A stretch of DNA of 64,000 nt, taken from positions 100,647,795 through 100,711,794 of the forward strand of contig OW386293.2 of NCBI GenBank assembly GCA_936432065.2. The letters run 5' to 3'. Below, piece after piece: positions 54,408 to 64,000 of this stretch. The position numbers and the translations under genes were made by a program. A model generated the notes under the pieces. The model was given only the letters and a program-made list of their open reading frames with translations. It had not been told where the DNA came from and made no database searches. Positions within the stretch are counted from its first letter, which is position 1; each line of letters starts with the position of its first letter. The stretch comes from Rutpela maculata. Its lineage: Eukaryota; Arthropoda; Insecta; Coleoptera; Cerambycidae.

Positions 54408-54800
54408 TATATTAAATAGGTGGTCCGACGTACGGCATTTTCCTATGAAAATAATGGCTTTATAAGTGCGTGCTTTCTATTTAATTTAGTAGATGGCGCG
54501 ACCTTTAAGGTACTACAAAATCCTGTATATAGATACGGACAATGCAAATAGATAGATAGATGAATTTGCTTTGCTGCATATAATGCTGCATATATTCTTT
54601 CAATATTTTAAATTTAGCTACTTAATGTCAGATGTCACTGGACTCTTGTTTCACTAAACAGAAACGAAAGGCCGGAAATGTATGCAACACTGTATGCAGC
54701 AAAGCAAATCCATCTGTCATGATTTTGTAGTACCTTAAAGGTCGCGCCATCTACTAAATTAAATAGAAAGCATACACTTATGAAGCCACTCCATCACCTA
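54408..54800. mobile_element. Palindromic MITE (first duplicate)
   Basis: ATTAAATAGGTGGTCCGACG at 54408 is mirrored by TCACCTATTTAATAC (to 54800). The arms share TTTAGTAGATGGCGCGACCT and CCTTAAAGGTCGCG-type blocks, and GCTTTGCTGCATA pairs with TATGCAGCAAAGC. No coding content. Confidence 0.8.
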
Positions 54801-54900
54801 TTTAATACACCCTGACACAAGCGCACAAAAAAAAAGTGAAAAGTGGGCTGTTTCTGGGTCTCCATTTCGACATGCTGATTACGAATCAGGTGTCAGTCTA

Positions 54901-55003
54901 TCTCCATTACCCACCAATTTTTAGTAAATCGCGAAAATAACCTAAACTATGAGTTTATTTTAGGTTATTTTCGCGATTTACAAAAAAATGGTGGGTGATG
55001 GAG
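54901..55003. repeat. Hairpin with ~45-bp arms (first duplicate)
   Basis: GTAAATCGCGAAAATAACCT is mirrored by AGGTTATTTTCGCGATTTAC around an 18-bp loop. The pairing extends outward through CCCACCA/TGGTGGG and CTCCAT/ATGGAG. Confidence 0.9.
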
Positions 55004-55004
55004 C

Positions 55005-55823
55005 TAAACGATGACGACAATTAAAAAACTAAGAGTCTTGGAACACAAATTTATGCGCCTCATATCAAATTCATCTAGATACGCCTCCCTCAGAGATCTC
55101 TATGAACGTTGCAATGATATAACACCACTAGCGGACTACATCAAGATTACATCTGAGAAATTTTATCAATTCAAACTTGGTGATAGCCTGCTAACAAACA
55201 ACATCACGCGCATCAGAGAGCATAATGCACCATTTAGGATAAAACACAAATTACCATATCAGGCGTTGCCCATCTTCCGGCAACTTAACTAGCCAATAAT
55301 CTCTCTTCCATACTCACACAACTTTCAACTTTTTTTTTTTTGTTATTCACTGTTTTTGTCCTTTTAAATTCCTTTTCACTGCAACAATTTTAAATTATTA
55401 ATAACAATTTTTTAATAAACAGAATATTTTTAATAGGAAATTATGTGGCAAAATTTAACCGCACGTTTTTTCGCATTACAAAAAAGGGTTTTTTGACTAA
55501 CGATTTTTCCCTTACCGTCAATTATGCTTTTATACATATTTTACAATAGCGTCTTTTGCATACATTAATTATCTTAAGTTGTTTTTCTTTATACCTAACT
55601 AATCTTATACACATTTTAATTCGTTTAACTGCGAAAGGAGTTTGTGTTCAATTTTCAGTTGTTTATAATCTGAACTGGCCTCGTCTCGTCCAGCCTTTCA
55701 ATTCCACGGCGCCTCGCACCGTGGATGTCTGGCTGGCTCCGATGCGTGTGCTTGGGGAGGAAATTTTTATTTGTTATTTAATTTGAAATAAAGTTTATTT
55801 GATTTGATTTATTTGATTTGAAT
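55005..55823 (+). pseudogene. 3' end of a Jockey-like LINE: C-terminal tail and 3' UTR (first duplicate)
   Basis: The frame 55011-55292 gives MTTIKKLRVLEHKFMRLISN, SSRYASLRDLYERCNDITPL and ADYIKITSEKFYQFKLGDSL, then LLTNNITRIREHNAPFRIKH and a natural stop. This is the post-RT tail of Jockey-like LINEs (IxxLQxxQNKxLRxIxxAPxYxxxxxLHxDLxIxxxxxxIxxxxxKFY). A 530-bp 3' UTR follows with AATAAAG and a short TTTGATTTGA-type tail at 55795-55823. The Met is internal. A relative lies at 6398-6690. Confidence 0.75.
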
Positions 55824-55884
55824 AGAGGTCACCGAATGGAGTTCCAGGAACAGACCACTTCCTTTATTTTGTGGATTTTTTGTT

Positions 55885-56096
55885 CATAAATACGTGATCT
55901 ATCCATCTGTATTTTTTATTTTTTCCCAGCCTAACTTAATTTCAAAATTTTAAAAGATTTTTTTTTATGTTCTGCATCCGAGCGAAATGTAAACTTTTCA
56001 GGATATTATTCTATACACTTTGACGAACTCATTAAAAAAATATATATTCATTTTGCAAGTTTTTGTAGGTAAAATATACCTTCATCGACTGGGCTA
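55885..56096. repeat. Solo right arm of the 44.2-kb foldback family (first duplicate)
   Basis: TTTTCAGGATATTATTCTATAC..GACGAACTCATTAAAAAA and the end ATCGACTGGGCTA match the right arm at 44880-45139. No left arm is found upstream. Confidence 0.7.
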
Positions 56097-57240
56097 AATG
56101 CCCTTTTCAGAGATTTACGTTTTAAAAAAAATCACTGTATATAGAAGACAATACCCACATTAGAATGAAGACACTGTTAAAATTGTAGAGAATTACATTT
56201 TCTACAAGAAAGTTAGTCAGAGCATACGTCTATCTTTTATAGTATGTACTGGAAGCGTGTAAAGTGTGGCATCACACAGATTCATCGTATTTAAACGCAT
56301 ATCTATGTTGCCGAAACCAAAAAAATGTTGAACAAATTCTAAGCACAAGGGGGAGAAAAGTAAAATTTCGTTTTAAAATTATGAAATTGTAAATATGATA
56401 GAGAAATAGTAAAAATATTGTATTGTATTATATTGTAAGTATTTTGGTTTTAAAATTTTGAGACTTTGTAAATAACATTGTACAGTATAGTACAGGTTTT
56501 AACTTCGGAATAATGTCATATGAATTAGATTTCGTTCATTTTCAAAATAGATAATTAAAAAAAAAGTATTAGGTACCTTGAATATTTCTATCAAAGCGGT
56601 TTACCGTGGTCTGCTAATAAATCACTGTCACAAAACAATCTTTATTTTACAACACTCGACGTATTTACTAACGTAATATTTTGTCGAAATCTATGCATTT
56701 CCTTAAATATACAGTGTGACTCACTTAAAATGAAGACGCCCTTATAACTTTTTTATTTCGTTTCCGATTTGAATCAAATTTTACTCAAGTATAGAACAAG
56801 AAAATGCATATAAACAATCTTGTAGGAAATTTAATTACGATTAATTTTGCATAGATTACCTTTTTCCATACGATCTTTAAAGTGCCCCCCCCCCCCCCCC
56901 CGCTCACCACCTAGGAGTGGGGACTTTTGATATGTTCATCTCCAGACTAGTCCAAACAAAGTTCCGAAGTCAAATTTTCTATCCCTGAAATTTCCCTCAA
57001 TAATCATTCGTTGCTTGGTCTATATTATTTAATATCAATTTGAAATTGGTGCAAAAATATCTAATTTGAAAACTGCTGCGGTTTTCAGCTACAGATTTAA
57101 GGTTTCCCTTAATTTAAAAAAAATCCAGACGTGATGGAGCAAAATAAATTTCAGATTCGGTTTTAGCGACCACAAAAACATATGCCACACTGGATCTGGT
57201 CCGGCGCACCTCGCAAAAATATTTTGTGTTCCTATGTTTT

Positions 57241-57778
57241 TAGTTAATTCAAATACTGCATCTTCAGTATTTTTATTATTTCGGAAACCAAACTGTTTTT
57301 TATAGAGTATATTTTCCTGTTCTAAAAAGTTAATTAACCTATGCTTTAAACACTTTTCAAATATCTTCGCAAAATTACTAATAACAGACATTGGCCTAAG
57401 TTTTTTAAGATTTGTGGATCACCTGCTTTGAAAACTGGGGTGACAAGAGAAGATTTCCAATCTGTAGGAATTTTAGAGGTAGAAAATGACAAGTGTATTA
57501 GATATTTGAATGGTTTTAGAATACTTTTATCCACGTTTTTTTATAAATATTGCGATTATTCCGTCTACACCAGAAGTTGAAAATTTTTTTAATATTGCAA
57601 TATGTATAATGAGTTCTTTCTCGTTTACAGGGTTTAGATATATAGAATTGTTTGTCCAACTTTTAGGTGAAAATGTCTTACTTATTTTTGCTATCTCACT
57701 TTGCATTTTACAGCTTATGTTTATAAAAAAAGTCATTAAATTATGCAGATTTTTCTTGATCATCTTTAATTAAGTTGC
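57241..57778 (-). pseudogene. Broken LINE reverse transcriptase fragment (second duplicate)
   Basis: Identical in translation to the fragment at 51313-51850, with the same frame breaks and the same repeat inserted at 57108-57240. Confidence 0.75.
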
Positions 57779-58229
57779 CATAATTAACTGTGAGGTCGAT
57801 ATATATTTTTTTATTTATTTATTTGTACTACTGCTAGTCCAGGAGTTTTAGTCAATATATCGCTTCTACCCGGAATTAATTATTATAAAGCTGAAAATTT
57901 GCAGGATTGTATTGGTCCAGGACAACACATACCAAAAAGTCCCCTACTCTCCCTAGTCGGCTTCCCTGTTTTTGCGAAGCAACAAGGGCCTAGGTCGCAG
58001 AAATTGCAGAGCATGGCAGCAGAAAGGTTGTTACTGGTCGATTTGGGTCGGAATGATCATGAAAGCTTCGGAGAAGCATATCCGTTCGTATTTCAGATGT
58101 TCCATGCATATTTTGTTCATAATTTTCCGTTCTAGTTCTGTCAAAATTTCAAAAATTGAAAAAATTTAAAGACAAAGACAAAATGTACCTGAATAAACAT
58201 TTCTCTTCATACTTTGGGCTTTCCATTGC

Positions 58230-60129
58230 CGCAGGGCTGGCTCCAGGTATTTTGCCGCCCCGCGCACAGTTTCATTTTGCCGCCCCCATCTTAAATAAAT
58301 AACATTAGGGTCAGGCGGGGTAAAAACGAGACAGGTTAGGTTGCTTAGAATCGAGTCATATTTAATGAAAGATTGACAGGAAAAATTATATTTCTATGTA
58401 TTTTTTTACTAAAAAGCACCGTTAATTGATAAACAAAAATAAACAGTGTCTCATTTTTACCCTCCCAGTGGAGGGCAAATGAAAGACACGTGATTTATTC
58501 CCATTCTTATTGATGTCGTACAAATGGAAGTGTAAAAAACCGTTGCCCAAGGAATCGCTACTTCCACATCCAGATTCTCTATCCAAGTCACTCACAACGA
58601 AAAAACTTTGTATGTGGAAATAGTTGTTTATGGAACTTTAATAATATAATATTTGAAATCCTTTACACCAAAAACCCATAAAACGATACCCCACATGGGT
58701 AGTGGGGTGGGGGTAGTGACGGGGGGGTGGTAGTGGGGGTGGATGAAGTACAAAAATATTTTGAGGCCTTTGGTTCTTGTACATACACTAAATCACAATT
58801 TTTTTTCATCCCCTTTAATAAGGTGGTTTAAAAAATTTTTTTGAAACCTTAGCTTCTCTTGTATATACTAAATACCAATTTTATGGACTCTTACCTACTT
58901 TATTTACTCATTTACCCTAAATTTACCCCAATTTACCCCCCAACCCTTCGTTGGAACAACATGAAAATATAATCTAGTTCCAGATCTCGTTAAAGTACAT
59001 ATGTGTACCAAATTTCAAGTCAATATCTTAAACGGTTCCAGAGTAAGCGTGCGCACAAAAAAAGTTACAGACAGACCGACAGACAAATTTTTTTTTCGCG
59101 CAAACTTAAAATCTCGACGTTTCATGACATTTTAAGCCTATTTGAATAATAAAATTTTTTTAAAATTTTTTTGTCGTTACTATACTTCCACTGGATGTGG
59201 AAGTAATAAGACAGAGGAGGGTTTTTTCTGTTATATGTAATTTATTCAGATTTTTTACTAAACAAGAAGGGGCTTGCGGAAAAGCTAGCTTCCCCTAAAT
59301 TAGGAAGCTGAAATGGGCTTGCTTCAGTCTGTCCATTTGGTCTCTTTAGTCTCTTATTTACCCCGTTTTTAATTTTTTCGTTAAAATCAAATTTTTGATG
59401 ATTTAAAACTAGCAGATTAATAAACTTGATCACAAAATGTGAAGTATGACACTTCTAGTTGACGTCTGCCAAATACGGACAATGCAAATAGAGAAACTAT
59501 AAAATCCCCAAAAACGTACTAAATTTTTTAAAATTGAATAATATTTTTTCCCGCATTAACAGTAGGCACAGGACCTGATTAGATAACATAAAACAGTTCT
59601 GAATGTACAAAACAAACTTGAATAAAAAATTAAGTTTAATTTATTTCAATCTGAGTTGGATATCACCTTGTCTTTTATTTACCCCACCTTACCCTATCTT
59701 TTCAGTCCGTTATTTTTATAACATTTTAAGAGTCACCTACTGAATATTCTCGATGGTTTGTTTTTTTAGTTATAAGGTTTACAGCAATTTTTGGATTTTC
59801 AGCAATATAATTACTGTATTTAAAAGGGTAAAATAAAATAATTGAAAAAATTAACCGTATTGAAACTTAAAAAAATACCACACCACAGAAATTAGACAAG
59901 AAATAAAATCACATATAAGAAACAGAATGTATGTATGTAACCTACTTTATATACAAAAAAAAAACTAACAATAACAAATTATTTATATAAAGTTGACATT
60001 ACTATTACTATATTAGTGAAACAATCGTTTCCTAGCTTTTTTTATATTTTTTGGTAACTGTGGATTTGAAGAATTTGCCGCCCCGGGCAGCCGCCCGCTT
60101 CGCCTCCCCCCCTAGAGCCAGCCCTACTG
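58230..60129. mobile_element. hAT-type element with nested repeats (second duplicate)
   Basis: Same structure as 52302-54202: hAT-type ends, a mariner-like MITE (58308-59694) and the GACA repeat (58553-59208). It differs by one substitution (C to A at 58288), one T/A change near 58845 and one A fewer in an A-run. Confidence 0.7.
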
Positions 60130-60334
60130 TCCATTGGTATGTCTACCCTTTCTTTAGCGTCACCCGTTACGAAGCTACGCCACTCTGAGTGTCGCCGCGC
60201 GGCAACGGCGCCCGTCATGCGCCCGGTGGAACTGCCCGAGCTGCCTTGCATACAATTTTTTTCTTGTGTGTGCCTGTGTAATATATGAATATCACCGGAT
60301 CCTCCGCCATTTTATAGAAAATCGCGTATGCAAA

Positions 60335-60727
60335 TATATTAAATAGGTGGTCCGACGTACGGCATTTTCCTATGAAAATAATGGCTTTATAAGTGCGTGC
60401 TTTCTATTTAATTTAGTAGATGGCGCGACCTTTAAGGTACTACAAAATCCTGTATATAGATACGGACAATGCAAATAGATAGATAGATGAATTTGCTTTG
60501 CTGCATATAATGCTGCATATATTCTTTCAATATTTTAAATTTAGCTACTTAATGTCAGATGTCACTGGACTCTTGTTTCACTAAACAGAAACGAAAGGCC
60601 GGAAATGTATGCAACACTGTATGCAGCAAAGCAAATCCATCTGTCATGATTTTGTAGTACCTTAAAGGTCGCGCCATCTACTAAATTAAATAGAAAGCAT
60701 ACACTTATGAAGCCACTCCATCACCTA
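60335..60727. mobile_element. Palindromic MITE (second duplicate)
   Basis: Same palindrome as 54408-54800, with no differences noticed. Confidence 0.8.
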
Positions 60728-60827
60728 TTTAATACACCCTGACACAAGCGCACAAAAAAAAAGTGAAAAGTGGGCTGTTTCTGGGTCTCCATTTCGACAT
60801 GCTGATTACGAATCAGGTGTCAGTCTA

Positions 60828-60930
60828 TCTCCATTACCCACCAATTTTTAGTAAATCGCGAAAATAACCTAAACTATGAGTTTATTTTAGGTTATTTTCG
60901 CGATTTACAAAAAAATGGTGGGTGATGGAG
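60828..60930. repeat. Hairpin with ~45-bp arms (second duplicate)
   Basis: Same hairpin as 54901-55003. Confidence 0.9.
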
Positions 60931-60931
60931 C

Positions 60932-61750
60932 TAAACGATGACGACAATTAAAAAACTAAGAGTCTTGGAACACAAATTTATGCGCCTCATATCAAATTCA
61001 TCTAGATACGCCTCCCTCAGAGATCTCTATGAACGTTGCAATGATATAACACCACTAGCGGACTACATCAAGATTACATCTGAGAAATTTTATCAATTCA
61101 AACTTGGTGATAGCCTGCTAACAAACAACATCACGCGCATCAGAGAGCATAATGCACCATTTAGGATAAAACACAAATTACCATATCAGGCGTTGCCCAT
61201 CTTCCGGCAACTTAACTAGCCAATAATCTCTCTTCCATACTCACACAACTTTCAACTTTTTTTTTTTTGTTATTCACTGTTTTTGTCCTTTTAAATTCCT
61301 TTTCACTGCAACAATTTTAAATTATTAATAACAATTTTTTAATAAACAGAATATTTTTAATAGGAAATTATGTGGCAAAATTTAACCGCACGTTTTTTCG
61401 CATTACAAAAAAGGGTTTTTTGACTAACGATTTTTCCCTTACCGTCAATTATGCTTTTATACATATTTTACAATAGCGTCTTTTGCATACATTAATTATC
61501 TTAAGTTGTTTTTCTTTATACCTAACTAATCTTATACACATTTTAATTCGTTTAACTGCGAAAGGAGTTTGTGTTCAATTTTCAGTTGTTTATAATCTGA
61601 ACTGGCCTCGTCTCGTCCAGCCTTTCAATTCCACGGCGCCTCGCACCGTGGATGTCTGGCTGGCTCCGATGCGTGTGCTTGGGGAGGAAATTTTTATTTG
61701 TTATTTAATTTGAAATAAAGTTTATTTGATTTGATTTATTTGATTTGAAT
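60932..61750 (+). pseudogene. 3' end of a Jockey-like LINE (second duplicate)
   Basis: Identical in translation (60938-61219) to 55011-55292, followed by the same 3' UTR and tail. Confidence 0.75.
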
Positions 61751-62409
61751 AGAGGTCACCGAATGGAGTTCCAGGAACAGACCACTTCCTTTATTTTGTG
61801 GATTTTTTGTTCATAAATACGTGATCTATCCATCTGTATTTTTTATTTTTTCCCAGCCTAACTTAATTTCAAAATTTTAAAAGATTTTTTTTTATGTTCT
61901 GCATCCGAGCGAAATGTAAACTTTTCAGGATATTATTCTATACACTTTGACGAACTCATTAAAAAAATATATATTCATTTTGCAAGTTTTTGTAGGTAAA
62001 ATATACCTTCATCGACTGGGCTAAATGCCCTTTTCAGAGATTTACGTTTTAAAAAAAATCACTGTATATAGAAGACAATACCCACATTAGAATGAAGACA
62101 CTGTTAAAATTGTAGAGAATTACATTTTCTACAAGAAAGTTAGTCAGAGCATACGTCTATCTTTTATAGTATGTACTGGAAGCGTGTAAAGTGTGGCATC
62201 ACACAGATTCATCGTATTTAAACGCATATCTATGTTGCCGAAACCAAAAAAATGTTGAACAAATTCTAAGCACAAGGGGGAGAAAAGTAAAATTTCGTTT
62301 TAAAATTATGAAATTGTAAATATGATAGAGAAATAGTAAAAATATTGTATTGTATTATATTGTAAGTATTTTGGTTTTAAAATTTTGAGACTTTGTAAAT
62401 AACATTGTA

Positions 62410-63480
62410 CAATATAGTACAGGTTTTAACTTCGGAATAATGTCATATGAATTAGATTTCGTTCATTTTTGGCAACATAATGGTAAATGCATTAAACAAA
62501 AGTTTCTATATTATGCGGGGGCTTGCTAATTTATAGAGAGTGGATGCCACCCCTTCTCAAAGGGTGGCACCTAAAAAAAAAAAAAAAACTGCTGAAACAG
62601 AATCAAACTTTAAGAAAAAAAGGCTCTATGCAACTTTTCATATAAATTGATAGTCTTTAGTTATAGCGACTTGAAAATTGGAATTTTAGCTTGAAGAAGA
62701 GGTATTTCAAAACTATTTTCATCAAATATCTCGAAAAGTAGTACATTGAGCGAAAACATGCTAGAGACAAATAAGAAAGCTATTAAATTGATGATGAGTT
62801 TCGTTTTTTTTTTCTAATTTCTGTAGAATTAATGGTTTCGGAGATCTTTTTTTAAAGATGGCGTTCGAATGTTTACAAGATGAAGTATTTAGCTTAACTG
62901 TTAAATATCTCAGAGATTATAGCACTTACGTCAAAAATATTAACCACTAAAATGAAAGACTATTAATTAGAATTTCAAATTATTGATTAACTCTATAGCA
63001 TAAAAAACAAAGAAGTTATGACAAAAATAATATGCTTCCTCACAATTTTTTAACAAAATCGTCGGCATATTGTTAATGTAAGTAGTCATTAATTAAAAAA
63101 ATATATTCTCGTATACTGTTTTTTGATAACATATTGTATGACCTAGATGCTCAAATTTTTTCGTTCGTCTACAACACTTGCTTCAGATAAAAATTGCACT
63201 CTAAACTATATAGAGATTTTCGAGAAAAAGTTTTTTGTTTTTTTGCAAATATCTGAATAAAAATTAGTTTTAGTGAAAAAATGGTAGACATCAAAAATAA
63301 AGCTTATAAACTAAGAATAATTTTTTTTTTTTATTTAATATTCATGTAGAATTAATAGTTTCGAAGATATTTAATTTTAAAGATGACATTCGAACATTTA
63401 CAGGATAAAGTATTTAGTTTCAATGTTGAATATCTTAGAAACTATGACATATTTATCAAAAGTTCTACGGAACATAATTA
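62410..63480. repeat. Diverged repeat, second copy, uninterrupted
   Basis: It parallels 43512-45700 but lacks the foldback insertion: TAATTAAAAAAATATATTCT (about 63090) is continuous here. A run of 16 A lies at 62573-62588. No coding content. Confidence 0.7.
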
Positions 63481-64000
63481 AAGTTAATTTATCAAATTTC
63501 TTTTTCAAAACACTTGCTTTAGAAAAAACTCCATCCGCCATATTTGAGCCACCATTTTGAGTTTTGGGATTTTGACTTCAGATTCGTAATCAGCTATCAT
63601 AAATATCCCATGTTTCAAAAATAAATCAGTAATTCCTTTGCGAATATTAAATATCTAAATTTAGTGGTGGTTTTCACCCCTTGAGGGTAAAAGCAAGGGT
63701 CCGGGCCATATAGATACTGAATATAATGCCTTTTAGTACAAATTACCCATCAAGGAAAATTATCATTACATATATGTAATGATAAGGTTATTCCGAAATT
63801 TTGAATATTTTGTATCTCTAGATACTGTACTAGTAGAGCCTCGATAATCCAGTTTAATCTCGGTTTAATTATTTTCTCAAACGACAGTAGAAAAAATCAT
63901 ATATTGTGTGCAACACGTAGGAAAAATGATGTGAAATTATGGGATTACGAAAAAAATATTTGCGCCCAAAACTTCCTGGTGTGTTAAAACTTATATTCAC
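63481..64000. other. Repeat-like DNA at the window edge
   Basis: GCCATATTTGAGCCACCATT and GACTTCAGATTCGTAATCAG (about 63540-63595) resemble the GGTCGCTGAAT-type foldback units in reverse. The last 50 bp recur, diverged, at 11115-11175. No gene seen. Confidence 0.4.

Larger units (their letters stand above)
50613..56542. repeat. Tandem duplication, first unit (5930 bp)
   Basis: This unit is repeated immediately afterwards (56543-62469). I count four substitutions (51059, 52360, near 52917, 56485) and two homopolymer length changes (C-run near 50955, A-run near 54036), so identity exceeds 99.8%. The unit begins inside a foldback loop and ends inside the 43/62-kb repeat, so it is not itself a transposon. 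Confidence 0.95.
56543..62469. repeat. Tandem duplication, second unit (5927 bp)
   Basis: This is the near-identical copy of 50613-56542. The offset is 5930 at the start, 5928 after the C-run and 5927 after the A-run. At its right end the sequence continues directly into the repeat at 62410-63480, so the second unit has the native right junction. Confidence 0.95.

Overview
The window is a stretch of an animal nuclear genome, most likely an arthropod and probably an insect. It is AT-rich, packed with nested repeats, and holds broken or truncated Jockey-like and CR1-like non-LTR retrotransposons and hAT-type MITEs. I find no complete host gene, rRNA, tRNA or CRISPR array. I cannot name the species; large, repeat-rich beetle and hemipteran genomes are plausible sources (inference).

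The main theme is long-inverted-repeat ('foldback') elements. At least fifteen are visible: about 5.7-8.2, 11.7-12.5, 13.3-16.3, 17.0-18.7, 19.4-19.6, 23.5-26.2 (with a second one inside), 26.5-28.7, 28.9-29.8, 30.4-32.6, 33.1-34.3, 34.8-36.2, 36.3-38.3, 39.6-41.8, 44.2-45.1, 45.8-46.5, 48.2-49.2 and 50.3-51.1 kb. Their arms differ in sequence, but several share a terminal CCAGTCAATGAA-type motif, a GGTCGCTGAAT..GAAT motif repeated about every 120 bp, or a TACCGTCTGCAA motif repeated about every 140 bp.

Many of these elements carry pieces of one protein family, always decayed. Ten places hold fragments of it. They include an N-terminal segment with a YHxxC motif (48.4 kb), a central segment with VFDGY, VGEDIDLLVLL and SGCDTTS motifs (2.5, 6.7-7.6, 12.9-13.2 and 30.9-31.5 kb), a region ending in a YHQVQxWLG block, and a Cys-rich tail resembling CXC/tesmin domains followed by an acidic C-terminus (1.6, 6.7, 12.6, 25.4, 31.9, 33.5, 35.5 and probably 40.8 kb). 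I infer a PIN/FEN-like nuclease with a Cys-rich tail that belongs to, or was captured by, the foldback elements. This is the candidate undescribed system in the window.

Other content by region. 1-2.9 kb: a tandem repeat, an RNase H fragment of a LINE, and two family fragments. 10.3-10.9 kb: the 3' end of a CR1-like LINE. 14.47-16.29 kb: a GC-rich, 5'-truncated Jockey-like LINE with an open RT frame and an 11-bp target-site duplication, inserted in a foldback arm. 21.2-22.7 kb: a 5'-truncated CR1-like LINE with an open RT frame. 27.96 and 36.56 kb: two hAT-type MITEs with perfect 8-bp duplications, each inside a foldback arm whose sister arm keeps the empty site. 50.6-62.5 kb: a nearly identical 5.93-kb tandem duplication containing a broken LINE, a three-level transposon nest and small palindromes; it is either a very recent duplication or an assembly artefact. 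43.5-45.7 and 62.4-63.5 kb: two copies of another repeat, one split by a foldback element.
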